Translations under genes and position numbers: made by a program
Assembly: GCF_037893015.1 (NCBI RefSeq)
Contig: NC_133666.1
Coordinates: 930,001 to 994,000 of the forward strand
DNA length: 64,000 nt
DNA from: Macrotis lagotis
Lineage: Eukaryota > Chordata > Mammalia > Peramelemorphia > Peramelidae
Reading direction: 5' to 3'
Part shown: one piece after another, positions 35,575 through 46,539 of the stretch
Layout of the letters: each line of letters opens with the position of its first letter
How positions within the stretch are numbered: the first letter of the stretch is position 1
Notes under the pieces: generated by a model
Told to the model about the DNA's origin: nothing
The model's input: the letters and a program-made list of their open reading frames with translations, nothing else
Database searches by the model: none

Positions 35575-36891
35575 GGTGTAAAATCCACTTCTGAAATGAA
35601 GGGAGAGAGAGGGAGAAGGGAGATTGGGTCAATTACTCTGACCCACATTGGGGATGCTAATTTAACAACTTATTATTGTTATTTTCTCAAATAGGTATAA
35701 AAATAATTTTTACCATTCATCCAAAAATTTTGAGGTTCAAATCCCTCTCTTCCCTCTCTTCTCCTTGAGAAGGTTAGCAATTTGATATAAATTGTACACT
35801 TTTAGTCACACAAAACACATTTCCATATTAGTCATGTTGATACCCACAAATGGAGTGTCCTCAAAGAAAGGGCTTAAAGATCAGAATTTGTTCTAAGTAA
35901 AAAACTCTTGGAGTGACCCCAGGGATTAAAAAAAATTCAAACTTTAATTCAAAAACCTACAAAGTTCACATGTATTATAGAAAATTCCCAGGAGAACAGT
36001 TCACATATTAAAACTCTGGAGAGGCAACTAGCTACTTAAGTACAGACTGAATAACAAAGTTGAGGCTAAAATGCTTGAGGGGAAAGAGAAAAGGAATTGG
36101 AAAACAGTCAAAGGATATGACTTGGCTTAGAACCCCATGAGAGGTAAGCCCCTATTGTTAAAGAGAAGAGGTTTAGAAGAGGGAAGAGAGAAATAAAGAG
36201 AAACTTAGATCAATATAGACCCAGCCACATGGAGCTGGGGCCATGTTAAAGAGAAGAGGTTTAGAACAGGGAAGAGTGAAAGAGAGAGAAAAAAGCAGGG
36301 GATGTCTTTTTTCATATATAACATTCAACATTTATTCATTTATTAATATACTCATATACAAAAATCTACAATTATTAAAATACACTCATGTCATTTTCTT
36401 CTGGAGCATCATAACTCTCCAAACCCCGAATTCTGGCCTAAATTGCAAGAGTTCTCCTTCAATGAGCACATCTTATCCATGTAGACTGCTAGTAGTACAC
36501 TGGCATCTGAATGGGATAAAGTCTGATATTTCTTCAGGAGATTATTACAGATTAGAATAAACTGAGCTATGGGTTATGCCTCTTCTTCCCCTCCTCCCCT
36601 GACAACTTCCAGGATGTTGGTAAATGTTATCATGACCGGAATGTAAAGAGCAAACTGACTTTGTTCCTTATCTGCTGAGTCCAGATGCCTCCAGCCTCAG
36701 GAGAAACATGTCTCTGTTTGGATTATATACTTTAAATTAACTTTAGATTGTGAAAACCACATTATTAACTAGTGATGATGGACCAGTGCGGGGGGTCGCA
36801 TTAGGATATATTGTCCCTATGGTTCATGTTCCCTTTACCTCACTCTCCATATACATGGTTGAGTTGAGGTCCACTTCTCAAGAATTGATAA
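35575..36891. other. Unclassified DNA with a short tandem duplication
   Basis: No gene was recognised. A 'gttaaagagaagaggtttag' segment is present twice (36,157 and 36,244), about 87 bp apart. The open frame at 36,243-36,560 has no domain. Confidence 0.4.
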
Positions 36892-37039
36892 CTTTTTTTA
36901 GGATTTTTCCAGGCAAATGGGGTTAAGTGGTTTGACAAAGGCCACACAGCTAGGTCATTATTAAGTGAGGTTGGATTTGAACTCAGGTACTCCTGACTCT
37001 AGGGCTGGTGCTCTATCCACTGCACCACCTAGCTGCCCC
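36892..37039 (-). mobile_element. Marsupial tRNA-derived SINE, antisense, with TSD
   Basis: It is flanked by cacttctcaagaattga and cacttctccagaattga. Confidence 0.93.
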
Positions 37040-37074
37040 CACTTCTCCAGAATTGAATAAAGACTTCATACCTT

Positions 37075-37815
37075 GAGAAATCTCTGAAATTTATTTAGAA
37101 GGGGGTTAACAAACCACACTCATCACAGCTTTTGGTGGTTTTATCCCATGAATTCTTCACCCAAGTCACTGTCTCTCCCAGGCTGGGCTTCACAAACTTC
37201 GAAGCTGATTTCTCCCCCTTCTCTTTTCAATGTAATCATTGATTTCCATGCTCAAATGGTCCTTGAATAGCTCGTTTATTGCAAAATCTAGAGTCTGGAG
37301 ATAGGCCATAATTCCAGCAAGAATCATTGTTTGATCTAGTCTTCTCTCTGCAAGGAAGGGCTTCACCTCTGTAGCGGTAAATGCCAACTGAATCTCAGAG
37401 GAAAAGACACCTCTTTGACTATCTCACAAAACAAGTGGCAGCATGAAATCGACCCACTGTCTTATAACTGCTTATGTGCACCATTGGGTCTGTACTCTGG
37501 GCATTTGGCAATAAGTTTCAAGTTCATCTGGTTACACAGGTGTTTACTTCTCATCTAAGTATTTACAAATAATTATAATTTATATTATCACTTATTTTAA
37601 GTATTAGTGTCAATAATATTATTTATTCGCATTTAATTATATATTAATATTATTATTTTATGCTTCAATACATCTGTTGTGTGTTGCAATGGACATACTA
37701 AATATGTCAGTCTGGCTGACAATCTTGACTGGGGCTTATTTTGGGGGTAGGGCTTATATTGTGAGCATCCTGGAAAAAAATCATACTAGGGGTTTGTTTT
37801 CTGATTTTTTTCCCA
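37075..37815 (-). mobile_element. Pogo/Tigger-like DNA transposon fragment
   Basis: The minus-strand frame 37,190-37,387 encodes 'AYLQTLDFAINELFKDHL', matching the '..LQPLDV..NKPFKD..' region at the end of pogo/Tigger DDE transposases. Downstream in the same orientation (37,080-37,190) come FVKPSLGETVTWVKNSWD-like residues, also typical. Subterminal repeats (ggggcttattttgggggtag) lie at 37,730-37,770. Only the transposase C-terminal region remains, so it is inactive. Confidence 0.65.
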
Positions 37816-38490
37816 GGAAATAATGAAATAATACCTAGGACCTAAAAGGCAGGGAAATGGGACTCTGCCACATCTTTCTCCTCCTCCCTCCTTGACTTCT
37901 AAACTCTAGGGAAGCTGTGGGCTCTCCTGCAGATGGAAGGAAACCTTACTTTAGGCTGACCCTAGGTCCCAAAACCTCCACTAGGGAGGAAGAAAATTTT
38001 ATCTCTCTCTCTATCTCTTTCTACGTCTCCCTCTGTCTCCTGAAGGAATCCTCATGCCTAACTTTCCCCGTATTTTCCTCCCTTTCCCTCTATCTCCCTC
38101 TCCTCCCTCCCCCAACTGGATTTCCAGACCCATAGGCCCAGACAGTAGTACTGGGGAGGGAGGAAGGACTGAGAAAGGGAGCTCTGCCTCTATCTGTCTC
38201 TCTCCTGAAGGGGCTCCTCCTCCTCCTCATCCCAAACCCTATCCCAAATATCCCTTCCCCATTCCCTGCCTTCACCCCTTTTCTCCCTCCTTTTTTCCCC
38301 CTCCCTTCCTCCCTTCCTCCCTTCCTTCCACTAGCCTGGGTCTCATCCTAGAAGATGGTGGGAAATGATCCAGTCTCCAAAACACCCCTTTCCATCATCC
38401 CTTCTCTGTTGTGACTTTACACGCCCTTTGTATATTTATATTTATTCTAGACTCATCCAACACTCAATAAAAGTCACTTCCTCATAGTTT
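37816..38490 (+). other. Pyrimidine-rich tract ending in a polyadenylation signal
   Basis: Strong C/T bias runs from about 37,980 to 38,340 with TTCC repeats, followed by AATAAA at 38,466-38,471. It could be a decayed LTR or the 3' end of an old transcript; no partner copy or primer-binding site is visible, so neither is claimed. Open frames here follow the base bias. Confidence 0.35.
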
Positions 38491-39560
38491 CTATGAGAAT
38501 TTTGGACTTTGAGCTTCCTTTTATTGATTTTTCTTATTTGGGACTTGAGGCTATTCCTTCTACACAGCTTTTATTGAACCAAAAGCTTTTTATTCTATTA
38601 ATATTCACCTCCATTGACCAAAACCTGTTGGCCGTGAACTCAAAGATGAGAAATTTCTACCATAACACAGAGCAAAAAAATTGGCAGAGGGAGTATGTAT
38701 GAGTCTGCAGATCTCTGTGATTACTGGAAGTGATTCTCAAACCTTTTAGACTCAGGAACCCTTTATACTCTTAAAAGTTACAGAAGATCCTCTAAAGGGC
38801 TTTATTTATGAATCTATTACTGCCTATATATTTACCATATTCAAAACTGAAGCATCTTCATGTAATTTTGAATACAGTTTTGACCTCAGGTATCTCAGGC
38901 GTTCCGCTGAAGGTCCATACCTTTATGGTCACCAGTCTGGTTTGTTTTTCCTTTTATGAGTGTCTTTCAATATTTTTGGCCTCTAGCTTTCAAAGCTGGC
39001 TGTGCTTTTTATTTGTACTTGCCCCGTATCCTCTTCATTTTACAAAAGAAACATAAATCCTCCTCTATTCTTTTCTTTTTTCCCTGTCCTGTCCCTATAT
39101 TCCCTCAGCCTCCTATGTTCTCCTCCCATTGGTATTGTATATCTAAGCAAAGCAAATCCCCACATTGACTGCATACAAAATATTTATATAGTATGTGTGT
39201 GTGTGTGTGTGTTTGTCTATGTCTTATTCTGCATTTTGAGTCTGTCAGCTCACTGCCAAGAGGTAGATTGAATCAGCCTTCTAGAATGGTTACTGGACTT
39301 TACATTGACAGAGTTCTATAGTCTCAACATTTCAAAAACACCTTTTTGGAATATCATCCTCTCTCTTGCTGTCCTCCCCAATCAGAGGGGAATTTATCTT
39401 CAATGGAAAGAGATATGCTATGCACAAGTCGCCATATTGGATACCTTAAAAAGGGGCAGAGAAAAAAAATCATTAGGAACTCTAAATAAATAGTTTTACA
39501 AGAGAATAAATATTCTTTCCCTGTCACTGCCCTCTCCATTCCCCACCCACTTTGTCCCAG
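38491..39560. other. Unclassified DNA, old repeat remnants
   Basis: 38,720-38,870 ('aaaccttttagactcaggaa', 'gggctttatttatgaatcta') resembles a common ancient mammalian repeat that I cannot name. A (TG)n run sits at 39,193-39,212. No gene was recognised. Confidence 0.35.
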
Positions 39561-39564
39561 ACAA

Positions 39565-40050
39565 CAATGAAGGCTTACACACTCTAATTGCTCTACAAAT
39601 TGACTTTCCCAGTTGTGTCAACAATTAGGAAAAAATACCCTGAAAAAGCAGAAAACTTATCTCTATAAGAAACCAAAAAAAAAAATTCTTGCATTTAGGA
39701 CCTTTTGGAAAGGGAGAAATTCCAATGCTTTATATGTCTATCACATATGTGATAAAAACATAAAAAAATCAAGTCCGAAAGGAGACACTAGTCCTCTGCT
39801 ATTTGGATCTTTGTCAGTTTTGACATAGAACAAACCTCATGGATGGATCATAAAGTAATCAATGACAGATACCTTTATGCACGAAGGCATAACCTGATTG
39901 GTTGGTCACCAAAAGTTTATGACTCTTTGTGTCTTTTCTAGAAATACTTTTCTCTCATTTTGCTCTGCGTAGACATCTCTAATGCTATCTACCACCTAGA
40001 GATTTTATGGCAAATCTTATAGAATAAGCTTCATGTCTAACTTAAAATTT
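39565..40050 (+). repeat. Unclassified dispersed family X, copy 1
   Basis: It is colinear with 43,262-43,725: 'gtgtcaacaattag', 'ggaaagggagaaattccaat', 'ggagacactagtc', 'ggatcataaagtaatcaatg' and 'accaaaagtttatgactctt' all recur in order. Related, more diverged copies lie at 49,760-50,300 and 50,580-51,100. I do not recognise the family. Confidence 0.75.
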
Positions 40051-40835
40051 CTGTTGTTTTATTTTAAACCTAAAAATTAGGTTTCAAAAAACCATACCAC
40101 AAATACTTCTATTTATCAGTTCTTTCTCTGGAGACAGTATCTTCCTTCATCTTCCTTCCTTTGTGGTTGATCTGAATATTTCAAATATTCTGAATAACTT
40201 GGTTGTTCATAGTAATTCTTGAAACAATATTACTGTTATTATACTTAATGTTCTCTTGCTTCTCGTTTCCCTCTTGATGATTTAAGGTGCTTCAGAGTCT
40301 CCTTTGTTGTCTCTGGATACCAGGAGAAACCATTGACCATCAACTTATTCATCATTGGCTAACTGAATTAATAATTTGAATAATAATACCTGGAAACTTT
40401 GTCTCTTAGGGTTTTCTTCACTACACCTTTCACATTTAAAATTATGAGAGTTAGGGTTATACTTTCCTCTGCTTTTAATATGTCTTGTTTTTACCAAATG
40501 AGTTTGGTTATATTACCCTAGAAACACAGAACTCTTGTTTCTTTAGTGGTTTTGGTTTAATCTTCTTTAAGGCAATCCTGTTCTCATCAGTTTTCTCTCC
40601 TTCATTCCTTCCAAAATGTTTCTACGTAACTGTCTTGTGTTTTGGTCCCCCTTGAAGACCCTGTTATCCAAATAGCATTCCTGAATCGCCAGAGCCTTTT
40701 ATGGGAAATCAAGAATTGAGTTGGGTATTTGGGCTATAGACAGACCTGCCCTCTCCTGACTATGGTCTTTTCACCACAGCTGCTTGATATGGTTTCTTAT
40801 CCGTGCTTTTCTGCAATCACTCTTTCTATAGCTCT
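40051..40835. other. No recognised feature
   Basis: AT-rich DNA with no repeat or coding signal that I can support. Confidence 0.4.
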
Positions 40836-41019
40836 ACCCATCAGTCTTTTCCCTCTCTTTGTTGTCTGTCTTTCTGTCTTAGCCTCTCTGTCTCTGTCTC
40901 TGTTTCTCTGTGTGTCTCTCTGTCTCTCTCTCTCTCCCCCATTAGTCTCTTCCCTGTCTTTGTTGTCTGTCTTTCTTAGTCTCTCTTTCTCTGTCTCTGT
41001 TTCTCTGTGTGTCTCTCTG

Positions 41020-41100
<81 letters not shown>

Positions 41101-41210
41101 GTATGTATATATATCTACCCATCAGTCTCTTCCCTCTCTTTGTTGTCTGTCTTTCTGTCTTAGTCTCTGTCTCTCTGTTTCTCTGTGTGTGTCTCTCTGT
41201 CATCTTTGTC
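40836..41210. repeat. Three-unit minisatellite with embedded (TC)n(TA)n
   Basis: A unit beginning 'catcagtcttttccctctct' and 'ttgttgtctgtctttct' occurs at about 40,838, 40,941 and 41,117. The second unit is enlarged by a (TC)n run (about 41,022-41,058) and a (TA)n run (41,058-41,100). Long open frames in this stretch are produced by the repeats. Confidence 0.9.
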
Positions 41211-41306
41211 TCTATGTACATATATGGTCATGTATGCAGGCCTCCTCTTGGCTGAGGCTTTATAACTAACTGATAAGGACATAGCAAGAGGGAAAGCAGG
41301 ATGGAG

Positions 41307-41341
41307 GTTGCTTTGGTAACAGCTGAGTGACCATGACAACC
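41307..41341. promoter_or_regulatory. Two X-box-like motifs (RFX-type)
   Basis: gttgctttggtaac (41,307-41,320) and, on the other strand, gttgtcatggtcac (41,328-41,341) resemble the RFX consensus GTTGCCATGGCAAC. They are 7 bp apart and in opposite orientation. Function is inferred only. Confidence 0.35.
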
Positions 41342-42035
41342 AGTCATTGAGCCCATTTAAGTCTACCTTCTTGGCTTTGGAATTCAGCAGACTGTCTGGG
41401 AAGGGGAATTTTAGGGACCCAAGAAGGGCCTGACCTGTAAATTCCACTCATTCATGGTGATAACATGGAAAAGCCTCTTTTTTTGTTTTTGTGGCTCCCT
41501 CACTCAGTTCCCCCCTTGGGGCTCCTCTCCTTTTGTGCCTGAATCAATATCAGTCACTGTTTAGAGTGTGAGAGGAGAATATGGAAGGGAACCTAGGCAA
41601 AAACTCTAAAAAATTTGAGGATCCCTGAAATAGGACTGTCCCTAGGCTGAATACAGCACCCTTTCAGGGGCTCTCAAAACTGCCCCAATTCCTCTAAAAG
41701 AAATGGACAGAATCTGATCTGCCTCTGGTTGAAGGAGGACTGGTAGAAGGCATTTGGCCAAGTGTCTGCAGCACGAGGCAGGAAGCCACAGGCCAATGGA
41801 GTTCGGAGAAAGAGCAGGGAGGCCTCCTGTGCTCCTCCTCTCCTTTCATTTCATCTGGATCCTAGTTTGTATTCTCTCTTTTGTCATGAATGGGGGAGGG
41901 AGCAAGACGCTGAGGAAGTCTCTACAGAAGGGGCAGAGAGCCCCACATGGCTCTTAGGCAGGGGGCCCTGCTCTTGAGACTTAAGGGGAAGAATGTAGTG
42001 TCCAGGAAGATGGTGTCAGCTGGGTTCCATTACCA

Positions 42036-42049
42036 GTTGCCATGGTGAC
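42036..42049 (+). promoter_or_regulatory. X-box-like motif (RFX-type)
   Basis: gttgccatggtgac differs from the symmetric X-box GTTGCCATGGCAAC at two positions. It lies about 700 bp from the pair at 41,307. Confidence 0.4.
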
Positions 42050-42254
42050 TGGTCTGTTTCCAAGGAAGCAACAAATCCTGCTGGTCCTCAGACCAGGAAG
42101 AGAATGGGGCTCCTTCATTTTGTCTGAAATCTTAGGAAATCCTTAGATGCTACAAAACCACAGGAGATAGACAAACCTATCTACCCACACATGGGCAGAT
42201 CTAAAATCATACAGAACTTAAGAGAAAAAGGTAACTTCATAAGATTTCCTATTA

Positions 42255-42445
42255 GATAATGAAATGTGTTCAACAGGATTGGACATGCACAATTTTTACC
42301 AGGGTGTTCGTTGCCATGGGGAAGAGGGAGGGAAGGGAGGGTGGTAGAAAAATGTGGAACTCTTAAATTTGCAAATGAATGAATGCTGAAAACTTACCAT
42401 TGCATGTAATTGGAAAAAATTAAATAAAATACCAATTTAAAAAAC
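42255..42445 (+). mobile_element. L1 3' UTR fragment, sense
   Basis: 'gagggagggaagggagggtg' followed by 'gtggaactcttaaatttgca' and 'gcatgtaattggaaaaaatt' with an A-rich tail is the usual marsupial L1 3' end. Confidence 0.8.
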
Positions 42446-42449
42446 AGCA

Positions 42450-43075
42450 AAAGATTTCTTATTAGAGCAGGAACAATATAATTACACTCAAATTACAAGA
42501 TTTGCATCAGAAGAAATAAATTGTCAGCTATTATGCCAGCCAAAGATTATCTGATCGCTTCCCAGTCGGTGGCCAATAGGTTTGTCCTTAGCCCAAATCC
42601 AGGGAACAATTCTTGAATTTCCCAAGAAAGTCTCTGAACAACAAAGAAAGCTATGAGATCACAAGAATGACAAAGTCCCTTTTGTGAAGCCCATATAAAA
42701 AACAAATTAACACAGTGATCAAGAAATAAAGGATCAAGAAATGACCAACCAATGAAGGGTTACTGACACAAGGAAGTTCAGAGAGGGAAGTTACAGACAA
42801 AAGTTATATACCCTCAGAAAGGGACTAGATGACAGAATGGATAGGGTAGATAAAAAGTAGATGGAATAGAATGATTCAGAAGTTATTTATTGCAGGGTAT
42901 TAGCACATTCCTAGAAAAGTCACAGGATTTGTTTTAGGCCATTTCGAGGGTCATTTGTAGGGTCAACAGAAGAGCAGTCAGGAAGGAGGGGTTGCAGGAG
43001 TGTCCTTACAACCAGGGGCAAGGGCAATTAAAAACAGCAGAGATTCCCAGTCTTTTACCTTGACCAGGTGTGGTC
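42450..43075. other. No recognised gene
   Basis: AT-rich, with short direct words such as 'gatcaagaaata' repeated twice near 42,720. Nothing is assignable. Confidence 0.35.
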
Positions 43076-43079
43076 GATT

Positions 43080-43730
43080 AGAAATTGCTAGTGCCAAAGC
43101 TAGATTTCTTGAATCTTTTATTTCTGATCAAAACTTGGTTTCTCAGCCTCTAATTAAGGTTAATAATTCTGATGTTCGCCTCCACCCTCCTCAAGGTCTG
43201 TGTCTCTCCAACCATCAATCTGAAGAACTGAGTCTATGTGAAACAGCCTGATCCCCTCTAAATGTATCTGCAAGTTTGGCTTTCCCACTTGTGTCAACAA
43301 TTAGACAAAGACCATCTGGAGAAGGTAGGAAACTAGACTGGTTACCTCTAGAAGAGATCCAAATAAATTCTTATTTTTATGACATTATGGAAAGGGAGAA
43401 ATCCCAATGTTTTATGTCCATAACATATCTGATAACAACGTAAAATACCAAGTCAGAAGAGGAGACACTAGTCTGCTGCTAATTGGAATTTTGTCAGTTC
43501 TGACAAAGAACAGACGTCTGGTAAGAGGATCATAAAGTAATCAATGACAACTTTATGTACCAATGGGTAATGTGCTTGGTTGGCCACCAAAATTTTATGA
43601 CTCTCTGTGATTTCTGAAAATGCTTTCCCCTCATTTAGCTCTTGGTTGAGATCTTTAATGATGTCTTTCACCTATAGGCTTTTCAGTAAGATCTTAGAGA
43701 ATAAAACTTCACTGATGGCCTAATTTTTTT
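43080..43730 (+). repeat. Unclassified dispersed family X, copy 2
   Basis: This is the most complete copy. Its left part ('cttggtttctcagcctctaa') matches the inverted copy near 51,020, and its right part matches copy 1. A 67-codon minus-strand frame (43,468-43,671) begins MKDIIKDLNQELN. Comparable short frames exist in copies 3 and 4 around the same region, hinting at a formerly coding segment, but the residues are not recognisable. Confidence 0.7.
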
Positions 43731-43957
43731 GTTGTTTCATCTTTAGCCAAAGAAAATTAAGATTAACATTAGTTATTATAAGGCAGGCATCCCAGAGTTT
43801 CCCGGGGATTGACACTTTCATATGGGGACCAAGGGGAAAGATCTATAAGATGGCCATGTAGAAATCCAACAAAAGTCATTGAGAAGCTTTAATTATGTGA
43901 GGAATAAAGAGAATAAATATGCAAATAAATGATGATGTTGTTTGTCCTTCATTTTTT

Positions 43958-44106
43958 TTTTTTAGGTTTTTGCAAGGCAAACAGGGTTAAGTGGCTTGCC
44001 CAAGGCCACACAGCTAGGTAATTATTAAGTGTCTGAGACCGGATTTGAACCCAGGTACTCCTGACTCCAGGGCCGGTGCTTTATCCACTATGCCACCTAG
44101 CCACCC
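43958..44106 (-). mobile_element. Marsupial tRNA-derived SINE inserted in another SINE
   Basis: Flanked by gtccttcatt on both sides (43,943 and about 44,108), it sits at the 3' end of the older composite SINE to its right. Confidence 0.93.
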
Positions 44107-44411
44107 CTGTCCTTCATTCTTGAAGAAGACCCTGACATCAGGGAGGTGATGCCTTGACACGCACATGAATTGGATTTGGGGGTGGTGGGGCTGTGCAAAG
44201 TCACCAGCCTCACTTTCTCCTCCAGAGCCATCTGTGTCCAGTGGCCAGATAGGAATCAAGACAACTAGAGATGGTCCTGGATGCAAGACAATCAGGGTGA
44301 AGTGACTTGTCCAAGGTCACACAGCTAGTGAGTATCAAGTATCTGAGGCAGTATTCGAATGTCCTCCTGACTCCAAGGTCAGTGCTCTATCCACTGTGCC
44401 ACCTAGCTGTC
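44107..44411 (-). mobile_element. Composite SINE with a unique ~170-bp 3' half, antisense
   Basis: The head matches the other SINEs ('actgtgccacctagctgtca' at the right end). The 3' half ('ccagagccatctgtgtccag', 'gacatcagggaggtgatgcc') is shared only with 53,692-53,997 and 61,940-62,233. Confidence 0.85.
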
Positions 44412-45017
44412 ATCATATAAATAAATATAAGAGCCATGAATATGTTGAGGAATGTTAAGGAGTCCCCTGAAATCGTCTTCTTGAAACATGCAGGAAGCCC
44501 TGAATGTGTCAAGGATGAAACTCCCTCTGAGCTGACATAATGTGTTGTTTGCACCCCAAACTGGACTCCTTCTATGTCTTTGGGGATCAAGACAGTTGCC
44601 AACCAATCTGGGCCAGGCTGGGGAAATGCTTGTGCAGCTGGGACCCTCCTATCTTCATAATCTAGTGGTTCCCAAGGAACAGAACTATACTTCCATTGTC
44701 ACCTTGCTCCTCTCCTCTGGGAGGGGTTTTTTCCTTTTCCCGTCTTTGCTGCACCTCTCCTCCCTCTTGTGCCACACCCCATTAGGTAAAGATTTCTGAT
44801 ACCTCCTCCTTCCTTGGTCCTGCTGTCATGAATTGCAGACTTCTGCATGGATGGTGGACTCTTTGGGTTCTACAGGCCAATTCATTTCTTGTGTAATAAA
44901 CCTAGTTTTCACCTAAGTTTCATGAACTTGTGATTGCATATTGATAAATAAAAGAAGAAAAGTCCAGAAGTAATGAAGAAAAAAGGGAATAAAATCCCTT
45001 TTCAAAAATGAAATCTT
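44412..45017. other. No recognised gene
   Basis: Unique-looking DNA. The open frames near 44,400-44,800 have no domain and overlap each other in opposite directions. Confidence 0.35.
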
Positions 45018-45155
45018 ATTGCTTTCTGTCAGGGGAGGGGAGAGGGAAGGGAGAGAGAGAGGAAAGTGTAAAACTCAAAGCCTTCCAAAGCAATGATTGA
45101 TGAAAATTACCAGTGTGCGTAGTTGGAAAAACAAATAAATAAAATATTTAATTTT
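45018..45155 (+). mobile_element. L1 3' UTR fragment, sense
   Basis: 'ggggaggggagagggaaggg', 'tgtaaaactcaaagccttcc' and an A-rich end mark the L1 tail. Confidence 0.75.
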
Positions 45156-46535
45156 TTTTTAAATGAAATCTTAGAAACTCATGAATAAAAATGTTGAAGG
45201 GGGAGAGCAGGAGAAATTCGCCCTAACTGGGAGAACTAAAAGAAGGGGAAAAATTAAGAACTAGATGAAAGGAAGATCGATATAAGAACTAATACACAAA
45301 ACTACAAAATGAGGGAAAGGGAAAACAGATGGGAGGGAAAACTGAGGGGGAGAGAAAACAGTTGGTGAGAGTGGAAGACAACTGAAATAATTAGGAATCA
45401 GTTCTGTGGATAAGGAGTAAGAGGGAAAACACTCCTGACCTGAGAGAAGAAAAACATATATATCAGAGACAAATGGAGGAAAAGATTAACATCCTACTCG
45501 TAACTTTAAACATGAATAGATGAAAAATATTCAATTAAAAAAGAGTGATAGATTGAATAAGAAAACAAAGCCCCATGATCTATTACTAAGAAGAAACATT
45601 TAAAAAATACTCAGGGAAAAAAGAAGATACTAGATATCATATGAATCTATAAAATCAGTAGTTGCAGTCTACTCTCTGAGAAAGTAAAGTAGCTAGGTGG
45701 TGCAGTGGATAGAGCACTGGCCCTGGAGTCAAGAGGAACTGAGTTCAAATCTGACTTCAGACACTTAATAATTACCTAGCTGTGTGACCTTGGGCAAGTC
45801 ACCTAACCCCATTGCCTGCCTTGCGAGAGAGAGAGAGAGACACAGAGAGAGAGAGAGAGAAAGTAAAAGCAAATCATAAAATTATAATCAAAGAAACTAT
45901 ATTAAACTAAAAGGAAGCATAGGTAATAAACCAATGTCAACATTAAACTTTTGTGTTCCAAATATATTCACATCTAAATTCTTGAAACATTAACTAAACT
46001 AAAAGAAGACAGACAGTAACACACATTGACAAGAAATGACCAAATTTAGAAAAGTATAAAGGAAAGATTACCAAAAGCCAATACAGAAGTGAGCAAATTG
46101 ATGGAGAAATTAGAATGAAAGGACTTGGCCTTTCTTTGAAATAAGCCTGCACAAAACATCTATTTTCTCAGCATGACCTGAGTTTTGTGCCATGAATGAA
46201 GGCTCTGAGATATTGCAGACATATGAAAAAAGGCAGAAATAGTCAATAAAACCTTAATAGATCAAAGCACAATAAAACAATCAATTCAGGAACAACAAAC
46301 AAGGGACAAAGACACAAATGGAGATGACACAGAAATCCTAAATAATGAGTTTGTCAAAGATCATACTGCAGAAACAATATCGAAGTAAATGTCCTCTCCT
46401 AACATGCTGACTGACTCATTGGTGCCTCATCTCTTTGGATATTAAGCCTCTATACCAAAGGATTGGTCTGAATCAGGCCTAGTTTAGAATAACTGCCTTA
46501 ATTCTTTCCCTTGTCTATTCTGTCCTTTCCACAAT
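45156..46535. other. A-rich DNA with one SINE, no gene
   Basis: Purine-rich sequence with many short A runs. Apart from the SINE at 45,690 nothing could be assigned; parts may be very old L1. Confidence 0.35.
45690..45865 (+). mobile_element. Marsupial tRNA-derived SINE with (GA)n tail
   Basis: gctaggtggtgcagtggata to cattgcctgccttgcg, followed by a GA microsatellite that grew from the tail. Confidence 0.93.
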
Positions 46536-46539
46536 TGCC

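Larger units (their letters stand above)
41220..42250. other. Moderately GC-rich DNA with X-box-like motifs
   Basis: No gene was recognised. This stretch holds the motifs at 41,307-41,341 and 42,036-42,049. It could be an unassigned repeat or an old regulatory element. Confidence 0.35.

Noticed and set aside
37816-38490. Solo LTR ending at AATAAA
   Set aside because: No TG...CA edges, target duplication or partner copy was seen; kept only as an unclassified tract.
40729-41269. Long overlapping open frames rich in Ser/Leu and Ile/Tyr
   Set aside because: They are translations of TC and TA repeats.
39565-43730. Family-X copies 1 and 2 as the two LTRs of one provirus
   Set aside because: No recognisable retroviral sequence lies between them, and further copies exist elsewhere in inverted orientation.
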